NCBI GenBank assembly: GCA_031772625.1
Contig: CM062804.1
Coordinates: 278,956,598 to 279,020,597 of the forward strand
Length of the DNA: 64,000 bases
Direction: 5' to 3'
Source of the DNA: Pinus tabuliformis
Lineage: Eukaryota > Streptophyta > Pinopsida > Pinales > Pinaceae
The first letter of the stretch is position 1. Every line of letters begins with the position of its first letter. The notes beneath the pieces are model-generated. The model was not told the DNA's origin, searched no databases, and was given only the letters and a program-made list of their open reading frames with translations. The position numbers were made by a program, and so were the translations under genes. Shown piece after piece: positions 12,346 to 24,631 of the stretch.

Positions 12346-13830
12346 CTCTTCTAAAACAAAAATAAAACACACTCTAAATAGAAAAATAAAATACACTCTA
12401 AATAAAAACATAATGCCCATTTTAATAAAAAAAATGAATATGCTATGCATTTAAAGTAATGTTTTATAAGTAAATGTTTGGATTCAGATGTTCTATAAAA
12501 TATCTTAACGTAACTATGTAGATATTATATATTGCTTTTGAAACAATGTGTATATATTTTGAAAAAGTATGTTTTTATGGTAAAAATGTTTTAAGCGATT
12601 CTAATATTTTACAATTCGGTCCTCTATATATTCTATATAGCATTTAAAAATACAATTTAAACAATGAAAAATTAGACATATATATAGCATTTAAAAATAT
12701 AATTTAAACAATGAAAAATTAGACATTGTACTCTGCACTTTAAAGAATTTTACAAGTGGAAAATTTGATCCCTTTGTGCTTATGTTAGATCCAGGCTTAA
12801 GATGGACCCTATACTTTAATCATGTATGGGAGGGATTCCTATATATACGTGTGCATGTAGTTGCCACATGTCCCTCTTAAAATAAAAATAAATTACACTT
12901 TAAATAGAAAAATAATGTTGGCTATAATAAAACAATGAATATGCTATGAATTCAAAGTAATTTCATGTAAAGTAATTAGAAGTAAAAAAAAAAGTGAGTA
13001 AGATGTTTAAACCATTTTAATTTGTGCTGAAAAATGTTTAGATTGACATGCTATATGAAATATTTTAATGTCAAATATGTATATATTATATATTGTTTAA
13101 AAAAAATGTGTATATGTCAATAGAAAATTATTTTTTTATGGTCAAAACATTTGAAGTGATCCCAACCTTTTACAATTTGGTCCTTTATATACTATATATA
13201 TAACATTCAAAAATCCAATTTAAACAATGAAAAATTATACATTGTATTTTACACTCTAAATAATTCTCGAGTCATGTTATATCCATGCTTAACATGCATA
13301 CTACTTTAATCCAGTATGAGGAGGATGTTTATGTACGTCCATGCTCCTGGGGTTGGAAGATGTCCCTCTTAAAATAAAAATAAAATACACTCTAAATAAA
13401 AAAATAATGTCCACTATAATAATAATAATGAATATGCTATGCATTTAAAGTAATTTCATGTAAAGTAATCTGAAGTTTAAAAAAATCAGTAAGAGGTTTA
13501 AACCATTTTAATTTGTGCCAATAAAATATTTGCATGTACATGTTATATAAAATATTTTAATGCCAATTATGTATTGTTTAAAAACAATTGTGTATATATC
13601 ATGAAGAAATTAAATTTTTATGGTTAAAAAAATTGAAATGGTGTTAATATTTTACAGTTGGGTTCTATATATATTTTATATAGCATTAAAAAATGCAATT
13701 TAAACAATAAAAAGTTACACATTGTATTTTGCACTAAAAAAATTTTGCAAGTAAAAACTTTGATCCCTTTTAGCTCATGTTAAATCTGTGCTTAAGATAA
13801 ATCTATACTAGTATACTTCTAGCCTAACCA
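12346..13830. repeat. About 500-bp tandem repeat, three units
   Basis: Units start at about 12346, 12873 and 13366 at the phase marker ctcttaaaataaaaataaa (ctcttctaaaac in the first). Each then contains aatgaatatgctatg, a block around tttacaatttggtcctctatat, and a tail with tcatgttagatcc. The first unit holds a further internal duplication of about 50 bp (atagcatttaaaaat) near 12640-12725. Substitutions between units are numerous, so the array is old. Confidence 0.75.
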
Positions 13831-14052
13831 AAATCTTTATGATGAATTAATTAAGGCATCCAAATGAAACTATTCAAACATATTTTTGTGTGTGAAATTT
13901 TGGAAATTTTTTCTACATACATATTTTTACTTTAAAAAAACATTAATATAATGAAAAATATTGTAAATATTTTATTGTATTTTAATTTAAATTGAGATAA
14001 AGGAAATTATAACCTAACGAGATTTAGGAAATAGTCTTCTTAGTGAAAAATT

Positions 14053-14192
14053 AAAGCCATATTTAAGGTTTAATATTTTATTTTTTGTTATTTTAAAGCC
14101 ATATTTAAGGTTTAATATTTTATTTTTTGTTATTTTAAAGAGTGTAAAGCCATGTTTAAAATTTAATATTTTATTTTTTATTATTTTAAAGA
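14053..14192. repeat. 42-bp tandem repeat, three units
   Basis: Units begin with aaagccatatttaaggttt at 14053, 14095 and 14146; the third has a small insertion before it. The repeat explains the minus-strand frame at 14014-14217, whose protein is internally repetitive. Confidence 0.8.
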
Positions 14193-14907
14193 ATGTTTTC
14201 AATAGTAAGAGAGACACCTTCTGTAAAATTTAGTATTTAGGTTATTTAGAAGTTAAAAGTTTTTTTCAAAGGACTTTTATCTTCTTTTCCTTATCTAAAA
14301 TATTTAAGCCTTAAAGTATTATTTAGAATCTTTAAGTATTAAAGTATTATCTAAAGTGTAATTCTCTGTTTTGTAATTTTGAACCCTATTTTGTATCAGT
14401 AAATCCATTATTGTTATATCAAATGTTATAATATAGAATATATCTCATTTGTAAATTAAGATTCGTTTCAAATGGATTGTGACATTATGACATGTTGTAT
14501 GGAAGAATGCCTAGCCCACAAATTGTAAGAGTGGCATTTAATATTTATTTAGATATATTTTCTCTTTGGCAATAAATGATGCCTACATCATGAAAGGTTC
14601 CACACTAGTGTATAGAACCTTGAAATTGGACCTCTATCTAAATTGTGTCGAACGTGTACGATAATTTTTACACCGACCATAATTTGTTGTTGAAAACCAT
14701 AAATTTAATTTCCAAACGATGAAATACCATGCAACAGGCCTTGAAGTATTGTTCTAAGAAAACATAATTCATCTCAAAATATTTGGTACAAAATATTTAT
14801 TTTTGAAGAAAATACATCACGAGTAGTTAAAAGATGAGATTCAACATATAATCCGAGATTTTGGGGTACATAAGAAAAGCATAAAGTACTAAATTATAAT
14901 ACATTTT

Positions 14908-15546
14908 CTATATTTCAAATATTTACACTATAAAACATTTTGAGTTCACTCCAAAGAATTGGACAAAATAAGTATCGTTATTGCACCTGAACTGTTCCCT
15001 CAATGATTGAAAGCTATAAAATTTAATTTTCCATGATTGTGTGATTTAACACTATGGATATGATTTTAAACAACAAAATATTACAGGGAACAACAAAATA
15101 TTACAGGGAAGTAAAATATTTTGGTTAGAAATATATTTATTTAATTAAAAAAATTAGTGTTATATAAACATTTGTGATATAAAAATATATTTTTAATAAT
15201 AATAATATAATTTTAAAGTTACAATAAATTAAGATATGAAATCTGTTTATAAAGTTTCTATATTTATAATATAAAACATTTTGAGTTCACTCCAAAGAAT
15301 TGGACAAAATAAGTATCGTTGTTGCACCTTAAATGTTTCTTTAATGATTGAAAGCTATAAAATTTAATTGTCCATGATTTTGTGACTTAACACTATGAAG
15401 TAAAATATTTTGATTAGAAATATATTTATTTAATTAAAAAAATTAGTGTTATATAAACATTTGTCATATAAAAATATATTTTTAATAATAATAATATAAT
15501 TTTAAAGTTACAATAAATTAAGATATGAAATATGTTTATAAAGTTT
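14908..15546. repeat. Large direct tandem duplication
   Basis: Copy one (14908-15257) and copy two (15258-15546) share long near-identical blocks, including ttgagttcactccaaag and aaaattagtgttatataaac. Copy one has about 50 extra bases, itself a duplicated aacaaaatattacaggg. High similarity suggests this duplication is younger than the neighbouring arrays. Confidence 0.85.
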
Positions 15547-17839
15547 GCTTATTAGTGGAATAAGAAACCTATAAAATAATTTGACTAAATTCTTTACAAA
15601 AATATACATATCTGACACATCTTAAGTCTTTTCTGAAGGGGTGACATTCTTGACATGAGTAGAGATTTGGATCATGTGCTACTTGCACCACGAGGCAAAA
15701 TTTCGATGTGGAATGATTGTTGTTTTACAATTAGGTGTGTGACTTTAAATAGGTCATGATGTCCAAAGAATGTTTCAGGTGTGTGGCTGGTACGACAAGT
15801 GGCGAGGTCCACTCCCCCCTCTCCCTCAGATGCTTCAAATCGGTGAGGATTTTGTTTATTGATGATTTCTTATAGTCAAAGTGTGCACACAATCTTGTTT
15901 AGGTGTAGTTCCAAGAAGATATTAAGGTTTTGCTTCATCATGGAATTGAGTGGCTGTATGGTCATTATATTATAATCTTGATGTTCTAATTTCCTGGTTC
16001 ATTGAAGGTTGTCTATTATATGATTTGTTCTCTAGAGTATTGTGTAGTTGCATGGTTTCTTGATCATTTCAGTGTTCTTGCAAAGCGTCTTTCAGTGATT
16101 GAAGCCATCATCATTGTCTTGTCATCTTGGTTCATTATCTTAGCTTTTTATGGTCTGCTAGTCCTCCTGTCCTTCCGAACATTGCATGCATTATGTCCTC
16201 TCTTTCCTTTATATTATGGTTCTTATCCTCTTAGGGTGGTTGTGATTCAATTTTCATCATTAGAATTTGGGTTATTAACACTAGTTTGTTTTGAATTACC
16301 TTCTCTCTGTCTAGTTATTAAAATGGTGTTGTAGTACTACCATTGTCTTGTTATGTTTGGTCTAGGATTTTTAATGCTATCCTTTTCCTGGAGGGAACCT
16401 ATGATGGCCTTGAATTGTATTGTTATTTCTCATTTCCCTAAAAAAATTCTTGTTCATTGGTATTTTGGTGATGACCTGTTAGTCTTTAGTTTGTTTTGCC
16501 TAAACCATACTTCTTGGCCCTTTGTTAGTTTTGGAGGAAGGGATTCATGTTTTTAGGGTCTTGGTGTTTATTAACAGTGACTTCCATGCCTCCTCAATAA
16601 ATGATGAGCTCTAGGAGGGGTGGAGGAGGTAATGTTGGAAAGAAGAGGTGTTGCCCCTTTGCGTATGATGTTGTGACAACCCTATTTGATGTGGTTTCTC
16701 TAGAATTTTGAAGAGATATTTTATTGTTGGAATTTCAAGAGTACGCTTGTTGCCATTGTCCATCATACTCATAGGTACAAGGTGAGGAGTTGAGATGGGT
16801 TCCAAACCTTGGTAAATATTAGAAGAAACCACTTCATTTTCTCAATTCGCTAGACTCTTACAAGCATATGACTATTGTACTGTACCTTGTATTCTAGGAT
16901 AAGCAAACTGGGACCTATAATATATTTTCTTCCCATGAATATGTCAAGAGAATACTGTGTAACCTCTTGTATTGTTTTGACAGTTTGGATTCCCTTTTGG
17001 CTCATGTTAAACAATTTCTGGTTAGTGATTCAACTTATGGGGACCTCACGGATCCTCCAGTTGATCATGGTGGCACTCCCACTATCATTTCTTCTAATCA
17101 TTACTAAGGTTGGTGCAATCCAGAGATTTTGTTGTCATTTTTTGATGTAGGTAGCATGTGTGTTCACTTCTCTTGGAGGTAATGGACTCCTCCCAATGTT
17201 GTCGATATTATGCCTACTTGTACCTTTGATGGATGTTCAAGTGTAAGCTCTAAGGAGAATTGGGATTTGGAGCTTCATTTGCATGTTTCGTTGTCTTTCA
17301 TTTTCTATGCACAATGAACTTATATTTTAACAATTGCAACTTATTTCATTGTATGTTTTCAGCTTGGCTTGCAAAGTAAAGGATGAGTATATTTGCCTTT
17401 GAGTATATAGCTACACTTTCTTTGTTGGATTGAAGGCATATTTTTATGTAGTTTCAAATTTTGAATCACCTTGATAATCTTTCCCTGGCCAACAATTGCA
17501 ATTCTATGGGCTTGTTTTACACATTTGTTCATGGTTGTAATTCCCAAAGGGGAGTTAATCACTATTTACGCTGAGTACCTTTTTGCATTTGTCTCAATTG
17601 ATGAAGAGTATAAACTCATGTTGGAACACTTTAGTTGTTGTTTGAGAATGAGTCTCTATCATTGTTGTACTAGTGCTTTTAATGGACCTAAATTATTGCT
17701 TTGTTAAGGATATTAGTGCCTATAAAGCACATAACTATATCATTGATTTATGGAATAAATTATATTTTGGGTGTAAAGGGCTTACTTAAGGTATACCACA
17801 ACTAATTAAAATGTAGAAATAACATTAAGAATATTGATG
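15547..17839. other. Unrecognised region with coding-like pieces
   Basis: Base composition is more balanced here than in the flanks, and several plus-strand frames run 60-110 codons (16002-16334, 16353-16556, 16875-17150). They are hydrophobic and match nothing I recognise. An alternative plus-strand frame near 16985-17290 gives a more ordinary amino-acid mix with stops. It may be a decayed transposon or exon. The start (about 15550-15605) resembles 51385-51435, which suggests that the whole interval was inserted into, or is missing from, one of two related segments. Confidence 0.4.
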
Positions 17840-18910
17840 GTTTAAAGAAGCTATATCATATCTCATTAATTTAGAGAATAATTTATTTATAGAAAACTTA
17901 TGTTGAGTGTGTAAATGTTTTTTTAAGTATATTATAACTAATTAAAATGTAATCACAATTAATTAAAATAGAAAATAATTTTATTTATGAAAAATATTAA
18001 ATTAAAATGGGTAAATTAATGATCGGATATTAAAAATTTATATTTTTAATTGTAAAACTGAGTTAAGATGAAATTCTTTTTTAGGAATTATTATTTATAA
18101 TTTCTATTTTATAGATTTTAGTTAGTCATTTGGAAAATTTAATAGCACATGTTAGTTTTGGTGTAATTGAAAATTTGTTTATGATATACCTAAATTCAAT
18201 TCCCTTTGTTTTATAAGATCTATAATTTCCACCCTAAAAATCCTAATCACTGGTTTGGAAAATTACAACACACCTCTTAGCTTTTACCTGCGCTCGCTAT
18301 ATTTTCCGGTCCAATCCAACGGCGGTATTTGGAATAAAATCACACGGTTTTTATAGTCTTCTTCCTGAAATCCACAGTTTTTATTAAATGGTTTTGTAGG
18401 AGCTTCTAAAATCCATGGCGGGGACGAATAACTTGAAGGCAGTGAAGAAATTTAAACGTGGAAGGTGAAGGTCGGTCGTGAACTTCTGTGGCAGCGCGAA
18501 AAGCTATTAGCTTTACGTGGATTGGTCTCTTGGACATACCCCACAATTGATATCGGCGGTTTGCTCCTTCGACATTCAGTGATTTAAGCCGTCATGTTTG
18601 TCAGTAACGGAGGGAAAATCCCTAAAAGTCAAGGTGGGGTATCATGCTCCCCGAATTCGTGTCATGAATGGATGGCTGGCCGCCGGCCGGCCTGGAGTGT
18701 TTTAAGTGTTTCGCACGATTGAATAAAAGAAGATTTATACACTTTGTTTCCTTTCTCTCTTTGCCTTCCGTTATATTATTACATTCTCGACTTTCACGTG
18801 ATTCAACATAAAGCCTTCTTTTCCGCTACTGGAAGCAGGAGGAGAGGCCAAAATGCGCCGCATAAACACGGGCTGCTATTTTCACTTTCAACATGCATTG
18901 AAATGTCATT
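17840..18910 (+). repeat. Dispersed repeat R1, copy 1 (promoter-like)
   Basis: Collinear with 51725-52490. Shared words include gcgaataacttgaaggcag-type blocks, aaacgtggaaggtgaa, agctattagctttacgtgg and a block ctcgactttcacgtgatt followed by aggagaggccaaaatg. The conserved block contains a G-box core CACGTG (18795-18800), with cataaagcc downstream. Clustered conservation around a G-box with an ATG shortly after looks like a duplicated gene promoter and leader, but no coding region follows in either copy. Confidence 0.65.
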
Positions 18911-19941
18911 TTTTGCAAATCTAATTTCCAAAATCTAATTTTTTACCAGTTTTTGTTTTTCTTTTTTTTAATAGAAAAGTGGCACATACTATCATTACAG
19001 AAAGATGAATCCATATCCTTTTTCAAGTATGTTTCTTTCACAAAATTTAATGCGCATACAATAATAAATCATATAATTGTGCCAATGATAAAGTTTTCAA
19101 TAACTAATGCAGATAAAAGTATAATTTTCAATAACTAATGCAGATAAAAGTATACATTATACAATTATACTATTATACTGTCAAATTTTTTAATACCTAT
19201 AAAAGTTTTGAGTAGATTGATAGTTTAAACTATGCAATTTTAACATCTAATTTTAAAATATATTTATTAGATTCCACATAAAATTGATTAAATAATATAT
19301 ATAACTTTTGGAGATTCCGCATAACTGATTAAATTATATATATATGGAGATTCTACGTGAAACTAATTAAATAATATATATTTTTTTAGGGGAAATAAGA
19401 ATAGGTATTTGAATGGGCTATATTTTCACATAAAATATATTAACAAAAACTCATTCACCATCAATCCAAAATCCTTACTAACAACCAAATAATATACTGA
19501 GAAGAAAACCAAAACTTAAAAAAATAAACTAAGAAAAACATAACAAGCATATTCACTTCTTCCATGTTATCATCAAATTTTTGGTGACAAGTATCCTTGC
19601 TTGCATGCTTGGTTTATCAATCAAACTAAATTGAAATGGAAAATTGTCATATGTCAACCAAATCACATCAGCCTATCAGGTATGTTTCTTGAAGAATAAA
19701 AAAATTGTGATCATCCTATCAGCTATGTTTCTTGAAACATTACTTGGAAGGTATATATCAGGACAATAACATACTTCATTATAAGCATGAAGCATGCTAA
19801 TGAAAACCACGGGAAATTAAATAAAGCCCATTTTCTTGAGTTTCATGATGCAAGATTCCAATCATTTAAACCCTAGGTTATATTTTAAGTGTTGAATTAG
19901 GGCAATATTTCTAATTTCAAGGAGATGGTGGGCAGGACTAC
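18911..19941. other. AT-rich spacer
   Basis: No gene seen. A 31-bp period duplication (ttttcaataactaatgcag) lies at 19094-19155, and two copies of a ggagattc/aaataatatat block lie near 19280-19385. The trailing part next to the actin relic is unremarkable. Confidence 0.5.
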
Positions 19942-20374
19942 CTCTTGGAATGTGCTGAGAGAAGCCAAAGTGGAGCCTCCAATCTAGACACTGTATTTTC
20001 TCTTCGGAGGAGAAACCACGAAGATCCTTATCCCATTCGAAGCAAGAGATGTGATCTCTTTGTTCGTCCGATGAGAAATTCCTGGAAACATAAGCCTCTG
20101 GACACCTAAATCTTTCAGAGAAAATTATAATCACTTGCCCGTTCCATATCCTTCTCATAATCTATTGCAACATATCCCAATTTTTCCTTTATGTCTCGAA
20201 CAATTTCTCGTTTTGCTGTTGTAGTGAAAGAGTACCCCTCTGTTAGCATCTCGCATAGTGCATTAGTTATGTCTCTACTTGTAAGGTCTATTCTATCGAT
20301 TGCACAAGAGAGGGCATTTCCTTCATAGATGGGAACAACATAAGTGAGACCATCTCCAGAATCGAGAACAATAC
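19942..20374 (-). pseudogene. Actin gene fragment (codons about 151-355)
   Basis: The minus strand reads [19 protein letters not shown], then [20 protein letters not shown], then [15 protein letters not shown], and in another frame IGGSTLASLSTFQ, all in the order of actin. The exon begins after an acceptor TTTTGTTCAG and ends at CAAGAG before gtagtc. These ends correspond to the plant actin introns near codons 150 and 355, so this derives from genomic DNA and not from a retro-copy. About 180 bases are missing in two internal deletions (after DYEKDM and after FRCPEA), an IGG codon block is preceded by a stop, and the frame shifts. No flanking actin exons were found. Actin is the microfilament subunit; this copy cannot encode it. 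Confidence 0.85.
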
Positions 20375-20884
20375 CTGAACAAAATTGGATATTGGAAAAT
20401 ATAAAATTACTGTTTAAAATATGTATCAAGCATAAGTTGCCATAATCCTACCTTAACTATAACTCATTAAAAACCCAAATAAAATACACTTATATGAATT
20501 ATAAAATGATTGACATGACACCCTTGGGTGACTATTTCCATTTTACAGATAAAATACAATTACCATAGCCATCTCCCGGGAGTGAAATTCATTCATATAT
20601 GGCCCTACTCTGCCTTTCCATTCACATGGAGTCAATACCACTGATGGAACGGGTACGATTATTATAGAACCCATGTTACTCGCCATTCACCATGATTTAA
20701 GGACTTTACAGATCATCAATCAAATAGCTCGATACTTTTTTACCTAACGCACTTGTAGTTACGCAAATTTTCACCAAATATTTACACAATTTGACCATAA
20801 TGTCAACTTCTGATGGATTGGATTTCGTGGGAGATGTGCATGGACCTATCTCCTATTCTTATACTCATACATCATGGTAAATAA
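20375..20884. other. Spacer upstream of the actin relic
   Basis: Begins with the retained intron-side sequence of the actin fragment (acceptor at 20375-20384). Actin exon two was looked for here and not found. The rest shows no gene before the mannanase C-terminal remnant. Confidence 0.5.
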
Positions 20885-21070
20885 ATAAGTAATCTCAACC
20901 AACTTATAAGACTGACCAGAAACTAGAGCTATTCTGGATGGATTTTTATACAAAACAATCTCATACCCATCTCCATCTCCATATGAAATATGTGCCTACA
21001 TAGAAGCCCGGATTGATCTCTCTTTTGTATTCTCCATAGACACCTTCCCTACTAGGGTATCCATCCCCAT
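20885..21070 (-). pseudogene. Mannanase remnant: middle exon joined to C-terminus
   Basis: The minus strand gives [20 protein letters not shown], then jumps by deletion and frameshift into YGDGDGYEIVLYKNPSRIAL and SGQSYKLVEI. This is the usual end of plant endo-beta-mannanases, where the protein closes with a DGYEIVLSQSPS-like segment. All sequence between (about 100 residues including the catalytic nucleophile region with EFG) is missing. It is the 3'-most piece of the pseudogene locus on the minus strand. Confidence 0.7.
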
Positions 21071-21189
21071 CTTCTCATCACAATCCATCGTTCTTTTGTC
21101 TTCACAGTCAAAGCGCTACCATTACTATCATTACCAAAATAATGAATCACTAGAAAGGGAAATTTTAAACAGAACTCTACCAAACTATG

Positions 21190-22620
21190 AATCTAGAAGA
21201 TATGGTGTTTAACAATAGAAAAGAGACCTTGAACTAACATCCTTGATTGAATCTCCAATTACATTTGTTTTCACACGAAATATATTAACCAAATCAAAAA
21301 GGTTCTCGCTCAACCAATTCTGCATTTTATAAAATATTTGGTTTGCATTATCTTTTCTATTTAAATTTATGGTCATGTACACTGTGTTTCTCGCATACCT
21401 AAACTCTAAGCTTTTATTCAATGTATAACCCTTTAAGAAACCACTGTCAAAATGGATAATGAATAACAGTTACAGATTTTCAACATAAATGGAAAAATTA
21501 AGCGAAGCAACACTGCAATTCTTGACTGCTAAAAAGATACAAATGAAGACGGACCCAATGACTCCTAGGGCTACTGATATTGAAGATATAATTGTCCACA
21601 ACTGTGAAAATATGAATAGTGTGATAGATTAACATGAAGAGGTTTGTTGTTATTGGTAAAACATGGGAAGAAAAGATAGAGACTTACCATATGCCAGGAT
21701 GGGTCCTTTCTTTAATCTCTGATTACATTTCTTTTCACATGAAATATATTAACCAAATCAACCCACATAAAGAGGCTCTGGCTCAGCCAATTCTGAATTT
21801 TATAAAATATTTGGTTTGCATTACCTTTTCTATTTAAATTTATGTCTTGTACATTGTGTTTCTTGCATACCTAAACTCTAAGCTTTTACTCAATGTATAA
21901 CCTTTTAAAGAAGCCACTCTTAAAATGTATAATTAATAACAATGGCATACTTTCAACATTTATGGAAAAATTAAGCGACGCAACACTGCAATTCTTGACT
22001 GCTAAAAGGATAGACATGTAGACGAACCCAATGACTCCCAGGGCTATTGATATTGAAGCTGCAATTTGCCACATCTGTGAAAATATGGACAGTGAGATAG
22101 ATTAATATGAAGAGGTTTTCCGGTATTGGTAAAACATGGGAAGAAAACATAGAGAATTACCATATGTCAGGATAGGTCCTTGCTTGAATCTTTGATTACA
22201 ATTGTTTTCACATGAAATATATTAACCAAATCAACCCATATAAAAAGGCTCTTGCTCAACCAATTCTGAATTTTTTAAAATAGGTGGTTTTCATTATCTT
22301 TTCTATTTAAATTTACGGTCTTGTACATGGTGTTTCTTGCATACCTAAAATCTAAGCTTTTACTCGATGTATAACCTTTTAAAGCAGCCACTTTGAAAAT
22401 GGATAATGAATAACAATGGAATACTTTCAACATTTACGGAAAAATTAAGCGAAGTGATGCTGCAATTATTGACTCCTAATAGGATGGAAATGAAGAAGGA
22501 CCCAATGACTCCCAAGGGCACTAATATTTAAGCTGCAGTTGGACACAACTGTGAAAATATGAACAGTGCGATATATTACCATGAAGAGGTTTTACAGCAT
22601 TGGTAAAACATGGGAAGAAA
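21190..22620 (-). repeat. 474-bp tandem units from the mannanase locus
   Basis: The word atgaagagg recurs at 21633, 22107 and 22581, an exact period of 474. On the minus strand each unit carries a remnant of the fourth-exon donor (catatg before gtaagtctc), an acceptor-like ttttcacag, a hydrophobic segment ISIALGVIGSVFISILLAV, then a polar tail containing NRKDNGNQIFYKIQNWL. Related single copies occur at 24770-25215 and partly at 31490-31665. The shared open frame across units is striking but its identity is unknown to me. It could be a real exon with one membrane helix, or an intron that happens to be open. Confidence 0.75.
21886..22074 (-). pseudogene. Unrecognised membrane-segment frame in a 474-bp unit
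   Basis: The longest uninterrupted example of the repeated frame: a Trp, then ASISIALGVIGFVYMSILLA as one predicted membrane helix, followed by VKNCSVASLNFSINVES. The neighbouring units at 21490-21605, 22440-22545 and 25050-25170 encode the same segment with substitutions and frameshifts. An acceptor-like ttcatattttcacag precedes it, so it may be the start of an exon. No protein family was recognised, and it does not resemble mannanase. Confidence 0.4.
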
Positions 22621-22634
22621 AGATAGAGACTTAC

Positions 22635-22758
22635 CATATGTTAGGATAGGAATGAACTGTTGCAAAATCAATTCCTCTAATCAGGTTATTGGTGATGAAA
22701 CCTCTGCCCACAGAGAATCCTAGATTGATCTCTTTTTGTATTCTCCATAACAACCTTC
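22635..22758 (-). pseudogene. Mannanase fourth-exon copy fused to the membrane-segment frame
   Basis: The minus strand reads INLGFSVGRGFITNNLIRGI, then DFATVHSYPNIW, ending at a GTAAGT donor (22629-22634). Upstream it is joined without a splice site to the hydrophobic frame (LLAVKNC), so a deletion has brought the two parts of the repeat unit together. The two overlapping frames at 22631-22982 are products of this fusion. Confidence 0.7.
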
Positions 22759-22759
22759 C

Positions 22760-24071
22760 ATACCAGCAATTCTTGACTGCTAAAAGGATTAAATGAAGAC
22801 GGGCCCAATGGCTCCCCGGGATACTGATATTGAAGCTGCAACTGTCCACAACTGTGAAAATATGAACAATGTGACAAATTAACATGAATAGGTTTGCCAG
22901 TATTGGTAAAACATGGGAAGAAAATATATTTGGGTAGATATAAATGGATATAAAGGGATACAACTTCCCAACGGTAAACCATGTTTTATCATAACATGTA
23001 TTTCATCCATACTGCATTACTTCGTAGCTCACTCTAGAACTAGACTATGAACAACAACAACCTATTAGAAAAGGAAATGTTGTAAATATCATCAGTGGGA
23101 CAAGTCAATTAAAAGAAAATTCCTTTTAGTGAGACCATGTGAAAAACCACAAACATGAAGAAGACTCATATAGTTGTGGCCAATAGAAATTGCATTGGTT
23201 TTCTGATGCATAAAATCTTATTCTGCAAGGTAGTCTTATGCCTTCTTATGCCTTATTAACGCTAGCTATGAGACAAACATGAAGAATGACCAACTATGAG
23301 AAATGTGGCAATGGTAATGGAAGGTATGAGGAAGGATTTGGTGAAAAATACAAGATCAAAATGAAGCATATCTAATTTGATTGGTAATACAAGTGCAACA
23401 GAGAATGATTCAGCTACATCAAATGACCAAGGTTCTACATATTAGTTTGTGATAATTGTCAGTGGAAAATATTTCCATGGAAAAATCAGTTACTTTTACT
23501 TATTCAAGCAGATTTCTATTACGATAGAATTATATATTTGTAATTATGTTCAACTTGAAAAATAGACATGCTTGCAATAATATAGTGGATTGTAGATCTA
23601 CATTTGTTTTAATGTGTTATACATGATGCCAATACTCATATCCATGCAGTGATCTTTAGATACTGGTAACATTAATCGAAAATACATAAAAATTGTAGGA
23701 TACCGCCAACCAAGTTAGTAGTTCTAATTACTAACAACCCAGTGAACGTGAAAGCAAACCAGATTCAAAGTCCAAACTAAGAAACACAGTAGAAATGAGT
23801 GAATATGACTTCTTCTTAGTTACTATCATATGTGGATATCAAGGAAGTTTTCTATCATGCTAATGCTAGATATAATATACTGAAGTTAATGAACCACTTC
23901 TATGTTCTTATAGGTTATGACTGACATGTATTTCTTAACCTTTCTGCATATTTAGGGTTCTAAATAATAGATCATCCAATTTAATATAGAATCACTTTTA
24001 TTTAATTCAAAACTTCTCGATTTATAGTTTTCACCCCCTCTCATGTATTTTGGATCTCGAAATCATATCAA
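22760..24071. other. Spacer inside the mannanase pseudogene locus
   Basis: The first 100 bases are the fused membrane-segment frame. From about 22990 to 24070 no exon or repeat was recognised; the composition is AT-rich and intron-like. Confidence 0.5.
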
Positions 24072-24392
24072 TATTCACAAATGTAGTTATCCCTATGCAA
24101 CATTAGAATAAAATGAAAGGCAGGTTATGCTCCAGGTTTTTTTGGATCAATAAACATCATAAACAACAAGCCTTGGTGCATGGAGGTGTTTTTTGGGAGC
24201 AGCAAACAAAAAAACCAACACCTTTTGGTGCATGGGGTCAAACATAACCTGCCAAAAATGGGAATGGATATGATTTCAACGGATCCCAAAGTGGGGATCT
24301 CCATAGCGTATTTGGATTCACAAATCCAATTATCTCTGTGAAACATTAGAATAGGATGAAAGGCAGGCTATGCTCCAGGTTTTTTGGGGAGT
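24072..24392. repeat. 75-bp direct repeats 243 bp apart
   Basis: 24072-24146 and 24315-24392 share acattagaataaaatgaaag and tatgctccaggttttttgg with a few changes. The spacer contains two copies of ccttggtgcatgg/ccttttggtgcatgg. They lie within the mannanase pseudogene introns. Confidence 0.7.
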
Positions 24393-24487
24393 AGTAAAAA
24401 ATAGAACAAAGAGCCCTAGTGCGACATATTAACATGAAGAGGTTTGCCGCTATTGATAAAACATGGGAATAAAATATAGAGACTTAC

Positions 24488-24631
24488 CATATGTACGGAT
24501 AGTAATGAAATGTCAGAAAATCAAGTCCCTTGATCTGGTTATTGGTGATGAAATTTGTACCCACAAAGAAGCTTGGATTGATCTCTCTTTTGTATTCTCC
24601 ATAAAAACCTTCCATACCATCCTATCCATCC
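24488..24631 (-). pseudogene. Second copy of the mannanase fourth exon
   Basis: Bounded by an acceptor AAAATAG and a perfect donor GTAAGT (24482-24487). The minus strand reads [20 protein letters not shown], then [20 protein letters not shown]. The segment corresponding to [20 protein letters not shown] in the full copy is deleted. Splice sites are identical to those of the full copy at 25262-25443, which supports duplication of a whole exon with its introns. Confidence 0.75.

Noticed and set aside
16002-17150. Series of hydrophobic plus-strand frames considered as a membrane protein gene
   Set aside because: Frames are not linked by plausible splice sites, and the hydrophobicity reflects T-rich DNA. 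An alternative frame looks more protein-like but is broken.
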